Below, in pieces: positions 13,083 through 15,747 of a DNA stretch of 15,747 nucleotides; positions within the stretch are counted from its first letter, which is position 1, and every line of letters begins with the position of its first letter. Location: NCBI GenBank assembly GCA_964636325.1, contig CAZWRV010000126.1, forward strand, positions 1-15,747, read 5' to 3'. Position numbers and translations under genes: made by a program. The DNA is from CAZWRV01 sp964636325 (GTDB lineage: Bacteria > Verrucomicrobiota > Lentisphaeria > Victivallales > GWF2-50-93). The notes beneath the pieces were generated by a model. That model was not told the DNA's origin, did not search any database, and worked only from the letters and a program-made list of their open reading frames with translations.

Positions 13083-13088
13083 GCCCAT

Positions 13089-13994
13089 ATGTTTGCTTCT
13101 AATACGGGCGCCGGCGGCGACTCAAAATACATCGCCGCCCGCAACGGTTCCATCGCCGGCCTCGTCGACACCGCCATAACCGTCGGGGCGATGATCGCGG
13201 CGAACTCCACCGTCCTGGTCGCCGACACCTTCAAGACCTTCCTCGAATTCGTCGCCGTCTTCCTGTCATGGATGGCAATCAGGCAGATACGCTCGAGCTC
13301 CGAGAAGGAGTTCAACTACGGCATGCACAAGCTGGAAAACGTGTCCGGCATCATCGTCGCATCGCTGATGATCGTGTGCCTGCTCGTGATCGTCGCCAGC
13401 GCGCTGCACAACATCCACCACCCCGCCCACATCGGAGGAATCGGAATCGCGATAAGCCTGGCCGCACAGGTCGTTTACTTCTGCATCAACGGCAAGCTCT
13501 ACCTGGGCTGCAAGGCCGCCGCCAAAAACGAGAACTCCCCGCTGATAAAGTCGCAGGCCAACCTCTTCCTCACGAAGTCCATCGGCAACGCCTTCATCCT
13601 CCTCTCGCTGGTCTCAAGCCTGCTCCTCAAGGGGTTCAGCTGGGCTATCTACATCGACCCAGTCGCCTCCCTCATAATAGCCTGCTCGATCCTCCTCGGG
13701 GCGCTCGGCATATTCTCAAGCTCTTTCTACGACCTCCTCGACAAGACCCTGGAGGAGTCGGACCAGATAATAATACTGCGCGAGCTGGCCAAGCACTTCG
13801 ACGAATACGACGAGCTGCGGGGAATCCGCTCCAGGCGCGCGGGTAGCCACGCATTCGTCGAGATATTCCTCGAATTCCCTCCCGACAGCAAGGTCGCGGA
13901 CGCGCAGAGGACAATCAACAGCATCAGGGCCAGCATCGAGCAGAAAATCCCCGGAAGCCACGTCACCATCGGACTCTCCGACTCGAACGTGTGA
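13089..13994 (+). CDS. Cation diffusion facilitator (CDF)-fold membrane protein with altered metal site
   Basis: This 301-residue protein has about six membrane helices (residues 20-215) and a C-terminal cytoplasmic alpha/beta domain (about 225-298), the usual length and layout for CDF metal exporters. Family landmarks are visible: ADTFKTFLEF in TM2 (45-54), FNYGMHKLENVSGI after TM2, SQANLFLTKSIGN in TM5 (155-167) and IDPVASLIIA in TM6. By eye, however, the His/Asp-x3-Asp metal pair of TM2 becomes Lys49 and Glu53, and the His-x3-Asp pair of TM5 becomes Leu159 and Lys163. Zinc or iron export is therefore doubtful, and it may bind another ion or act as a sensor or scaffold. The close link with the STAS gene is unusual for a CDF and fits a signalling role, but this is inference. 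Confidence 0.82.
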   Translation: MFASNTGAGGDSKYIAARNGSIAGLVDTAITVGAMIAANSTVLVADTFKTFLEFVAVFLSWMAIRQIRSSSEKEFNYGMHKLENVSGIIVASLMIVCLLVIVASALHNIHHPAHIGGIGIAISLAAQVVYFCINGKLYLGCKAAAKNENSPLIKSQANLFLTKSIGNAFILLSLVSSLLLKGFSWAIYIDPVASLIIACSILLGALGIFSSSFYDLLDKTLEESDQIIILRELAKHFDEYDELRGIRSRRAGSHAFVEIFLEFPPDSKVADAQRTINSIRASIEQKIPGSHVTIGLSDSNV

Positions 13995-14046
13995 AGCGAA
14001 GCTGTTTCTTATCTGAAGGCCCGCGACTTGGCTTAAACCTGCTGAA

Positions 14047-14280
14047 CCTAATTGCCGCAGTTGAAAATATGCTTTATAAATTAACACTCTCATAATAAGG
14101 CATTTACATATTTAGAGGCTTTCACCCAATGAGTGAAAGCCAGTTTCGGCATATTTTCAACCCGGGAGGGTTGGCCGCATTCGCCATATCTACTTCGTCA
14201 GCTTCAACCTGCAGTGGTCACCACAGCTGCGTCTTGCTGCCTGGTAGCTACGGCAAATGCGGCCAACTGCGGCTATTAGG
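14047..14280 (+). mobile_element. MITE-like palindromic element, copy 2, with target duplication
   Basis: This is a 229/234 match to 327-560 in the same orientation, with the same terminal inverted repeats. It is flanked by CTGAA on both sides (14042-14046 and 14281-14285), which looks like a 5-bp target-site duplication. It sits in the gap between two convergent genes, 52 bases after the CDF-like gene and 38 bases beyond the end of the DUF362 gene. The change at 14255 (A for G) breaks one pair of the internal 15-bp inverted repeat. No terminator with a T run was found in this gap. Confidence 0.88.
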
Positions 14281-14318
14281 CTGAAAGCGCCCGATACCAT
14301 CCACAAATCAAGCAGCCG

Positions 14319-15473
14319 TCATCTCCCCATGATCCTGCCGAAAAACCTCTTCATCCTCATCGCCGGAGAATCCATCAGCACCGCGTGCTTCTTGCAGGCC
14401 TCCATGCAGCACATGCAGAGGATGCATTTGCGGGGTTCGACAAGATAGCTTCCGGACTTGAGGCATATCGCCTTCTGGCTGCAGGCGCCGGCGCATACGC
14501 CGCACCTGACGCAGAGCTTCTGGTCGATGACCGGCCGGCAGCTGAGCAGGAGCGACAGCGGATGGAACGCGAACTCCGGAAGGCTGTGTATGAAGCCGGA
14601 TCCGGTCCTGCGCGCCTTTTTGGATTTCTCCTCGAGAAGCTCCCATCCGTCGCCGGCCCTTTCGATCAGCTCGTCCGCGGCAATCCCCCCGCCGCGACCG
14701 GCGATGCGCCTCAGCATCGGAATCTCTTCGGGCTTGAACCTGTAAAGCCGGCACGCGCAGGCGTCGACCGCCGCGGCGTCGGCTCCGGCAAAGATGAGTT
14801 CCGACCTGTAAGGTTCTCCGTTGGCAGGGCCGTTCCCGTCCATGCTCTCGACGGCGTCCATCACCGTGAAGTCCGGCTTCAGCTCGCAATACAGATCCGC
14901 CAGGAAGACCGACATCTTGCGAGGAGAAGGGAAACTTCCATGGAAGCCCGCCTTCACAATGCCGGGCATGAGCCCGAAGGTGTTCTTCGTGGCGCCGGTG
15001 ATCTTCGTCAAGGCATGCGTCTTCAGCTTCGGGAGGTTGATTACAGCGCCGAAAGCACCGAGCTCCGCCAGCACGGGCACGGATCCGGCGGAGTCAAGCC
15101 GCCTCCTCGAGATGTTTTCAAAGCGGAGGAGACGGACATCCTCCTCGGCGCAGACCTTCGCCATCCCAGTCTTATCCCAAAGCTCCTCCTGGGAATATTC
15201 CCCGGCGCAGCTGTCGCCGAGCCAGAGATCCTTCCCGCCGAGACTGCGAAGCTCGCAGGCCACGGCCCTCGCAAATTCCGGATGCGTAGTCACCGCCTCC
15301 TCGGGCGGACGCGGCGAAAGCAGGTTGGGCTTCAGAAGGATCTTCCGCGCATTTAGAACCTTCTCAGGCCAGCCGCCGGCGGCCGCGACCGCTTCGCGCA
15401 CGGCCTTCCGGAGAAGCGCCGGTTCATATTCCGGGCAGTGAACCGCCGCAACGGTTGCCTTTTTGCCGTCCAT
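14319..15473 (-). CDS. DUF362 protein with C-terminal 2[4Fe-4S] ferredoxin domain
   Basis: This is a 384-residue protein. Residues 1-290 match the DUF362 pattern: ILLKPNLLSP (45-54), the NLPKLKTHALTKITGATKN run (146-164), MDAVESMDGNGPANGEP (205-221) and a conserved DAAAVDA (232-238). Residues 315-365 form a two-cluster ferredoxin domain with C321-x2-C324-x2-C327-x3-C331 and C350-x2-C353-x2-C356-x3-C360, each expected to bind a [4Fe-4S] cluster. There is no signal peptide. The family's reaction is not established. The ferredoxin part implies electron transfer. The start at 15473 is supported by AGGAG 9 bases upstream. The gene stands alone and converges with the CDF-like gene. Confidence 0.9.
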   Translation of the reverse strand: MDGKKATVAAVHCPEYEPALLRKAVREAVAAAGGWPEKVLNARKILLKPNLLSPRPPEEAVTTHPEFARAVACELRSLGGKDLWLGDSCAGEYSQEELWDKTGMAKVCAEEDVRLLRFENISRRRLDSAGSVPVLAELGAFGAVINLPKLKTHALTKITGATKNTFGLMPGIVKAGFHGSFPSPRKMSVFLADLYCELKPDFTVMDAVESMDGNGPANGEPYRSELIFAGADAAAVDACACRLYRFKPEEIPMLRRIAGRGGGIAADELIERAGDGWELLEEKSKKARRTGSGFIHSLPEFAFHPLSLLLSCRPVIDQKLCVRCGVCAGACSQKAICLKSGSYLVEPRKCILCMCCMEACKKHAVLMDSPAMRMKRFFGRIMGR

Positions 15474-15487
15474 TCAATTATACTCCT

Positions 15488-15747
15488 TTAGGCTGAAAAT
15501 TGCGCATTTTTATTGCGGAGATTTCGGGAATTGCTCCGTATTCTGAGAGGCCGCCGATACCGAGGTATCGAAGGCTCTAGAAGGGTGCGGAGCAAAACCG
15601 AAAGACCGCAACCGCCTTGCGGCGAGCATCTTTGGGCCGTATTTTTCCGTTCCTTCCTCGGACGACATTCATGTCGCCGCTCGATCGGAACAAAAAAAAT
15701 CCAATCCCAAATCTTGCTCGTCAAAATGCCAATTTGCAGACCTAAAT
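15488..15747 (-). other. Hairpin-rich intergenic stretch upstream of the DUF362 gene
   Basis: No convincing gene. A 78-codon open frame on the minus strand (15724-15488) has atypical composition (Arg-rich, no family recognised) and is not called. Several perfect small hairpins are present: CGATACC/GGTATCG (15555-15561 with 15564-15570), CGACAT/ATGTCG (15663-15668 with 15671-15676) and GCCGC/GCGGC-type arms around 15608-15622. Read on the minus strand, this could be a structured leader of the DUF362 mRNA or a dispersed intergenic repeat. Confidence 0.35.

Noticed and set aside
14385..15356. 323-codon plus-strand open frame
   Set aside because: It lies antisense to the DUF362 gene, whose two ferredoxin cysteine motifs and RBS are clear.
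1..15747. CRISPR array, tRNA or rRNA genes
   Set aside because: No regularly spaced direct repeats, cloverleaf-like sequences with a TTCRA-type arm, or rRNA signature sequences were seen on either strand.

Overview
The window looks like chromosomal DNA from a GC-rich Gram-negative bacterium. A PVC-group organism, possibly Lentisphaerae or Verrucomicrobia, is my best guess. The grounds are indirect: divergent paired secretin-family proteins with signal peptides, a large cytoplasmic rhamnosidase-like protein, weak ribosome binding sites on several genes, and many hairpin-forming intergenic repeats. No rRNA, tRNA, CRISPR array, phage gene or transposase gene was seen.

Left part (1-780) is non-coding and repeat-rich. 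It holds a minus-strand terminator at the edge, a 95-bp repeat (copy A), a 234-bp MITE-like element, a 54-bp long hairpin, and a bidirectional terminator serving the secretin genes. Next come three minus-strand genes: two tandem secretin-family outer-membrane proteins (780-2900 and 2915-4729), and a GH78-like alpha-L-rhamnosidase homologue (5032-7860) whose canonical catalytic acid appears to be replaced. An inverted copy of the 95-bp repeat (copy B, 7932-8026) lies just upstream of the rhamnosidase-like gene, so these three genes sit between inverted repeats.

Middle part: a small minus-strand gene broken by two frameshifts (8098-8577) abuts a plus-strand block. The block begins with an NtrB-like histidine kinase and an NtrC-like sigma-54 response regulator. 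A new promoter-like sequence and a strong RBS then introduce a tight three-gene cluster: a proline-rich, tail-anchored protein with repeated T-I/V-K-L-x-P motifs, a STAS-domain protein, and a CDF-fold membrane protein that seems to lack the usual metal ligands. The two-component pair probably regulates sigma-54 promoters, but none could be found in the window. A functional link between the pair and the three-gene cluster is only inferred from position.

Right part: a second copy of the MITE-like element (14047-14280), with a 5-bp target duplication, sits between convergent genes. Then comes a minus-strand DUF362 protein fused to a two-cluster ferredoxin domain, with a hairpin-rich leader or intergenic stretch upstream of it to the window end.

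The observations most worth following up are the MITE family with its nested palindromes, the inverted 95-bp repeats around the secretin/rhamnosidase block, the repeated TIKL-motif tail-anchored protein with its STAS and CDF-like partners, and two enzyme or transporter homologues with altered key residues.
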